Notes under the pieces: generated by a model
Databases searched by the model: none
Told to the model about the DNA's origin: nothing
The model's input: only the letters and a program-made list of their open reading frames with translations
In this document: positions 63,991 through 64,000 of the stretch, one piece after another
Layout: each line of letters begins with the position of its first letter
How positions within the stretch are numbered: the stretch's first letter is position 1
Program-made: the position numbers and the translations under genes
Assembly (NCBI RefSeq): GCF_006711645.1
Contig: NZ_CP041247.1
Span: 1,488,001-1,552,000, forward strand
DNA length: 64,000 nt
Direction: 5' to 3'
Source of the DNA: Klebsiella electrica
Lineage (GTDB): Bacteria; Pseudomonadota; Gammaproteobacteria; Enterobacterales; Enterobacteriaceae

Positions 63991-64000
63991 ATGAAAGTTA
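63991..64000 (+). CDS. ompC: outer-membrane porin OmpC, first codons (partial)
   Basis: ATGAAAGTTA begins at 63991 after GAGGGTTAATAAC, the same ribosome-binding context as E. coli ompC (MKV...). Only three codons are inside the window; identity rests on the upstream OmpR promoter, micF and the conserved leader. In Klebsiella the homologue is called OmpK36. Confidence 0.9.

Overview
This 64 kb window is chromosomal core sequence from a member of the Enterobacterales, close to the Klebsiella/Raoultella/Citrobacter/Enterobacter group. Almost every protein can be aligned by eye with an Escherichia coli K-12 counterpart of nearly the same length, and the gene order follows the E. coli pta-to-ompC segment with blocks missing. 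GyrA carries Thr at position 83, which is the native residue in some Klebsiella and Citrobacter species but Ser in E. coli and K. pneumoniae. I cannot name the species from sequence alone. I see no phage, insertion sequence, CRISPR array, tRNA or rRNA.

Layout. (1) Positions 1-3270 hold the end of a sugar PTS operon: an EIIB tail, an ascorbate-family EIIC and a split transketolase (two subunits). A terminator and six tandem 40-bp REP units follow. (2) 3577-7120, minus strand: ackA-pta (acetate/acetyl-phosphate), with an ERIC element inserted between the two genes. (3) 7458-14876: yfbV, yfbU, yfbT, yfbS, then yfbR and alaA on the minus strand, then the LysR regulator lrhA. (4) 15527-30785: the complete nuoA-N operon for respiratory complex I (nuoC and nuoD fused), interrupted only by a repeat-rich gap between nuoL and nuoM. 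(5) 30894-32330: rbn (minus) and elaA (plus). (6) 32492-39499: menFDHBCE, menaquinone synthesis, mostly with overlapping or abutting genes. (7) 39524-42021: nudI, yfaZ and yfaY. (8) 42028-48780: glpABC (minus) and glpTQ (plus), the anaerobic glycerol-3-phosphate regulon around a shared control region. (9) 49072-52845, minus strand: nrdA-nrdB-yfaE, class Ia ribonucleotide reductase, with DnaA boxes and NrdR-like boxes upstream. (10) 53202-56803: ubiG (minus) and gyrA (plus). (11) 56970-63215: rcsC (plus) and rcsD-rcsB (minus), the envelope-stress phosphorelay. (12) 63565-64000: the antisense RNA gene micF and the OmpR-controlled promoter and first codons of ompC.

Functionally the window is rich in respiration and redox control: NADH entry (nuo), quinones (men, ubiG), an anaerobic dehydrogenase that feeds menaquinone (glpABC), overflow metabolism (ackA-pta) and LrhA, which acts on motility and RpoS. 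The less ordinary signals lie between genes: REP and ERIC insertions inside operons, a partly deleted duplicate of the glpQ tail, candidate leader hairpins before nuoA and menF, and loss of the arn/pmrD, rhm and elaB blocks seen at these junctions in E. coli. I found no convincing undescribed multi-gene system. The PTS/transketolase operon at the left edge is the least characterised module.
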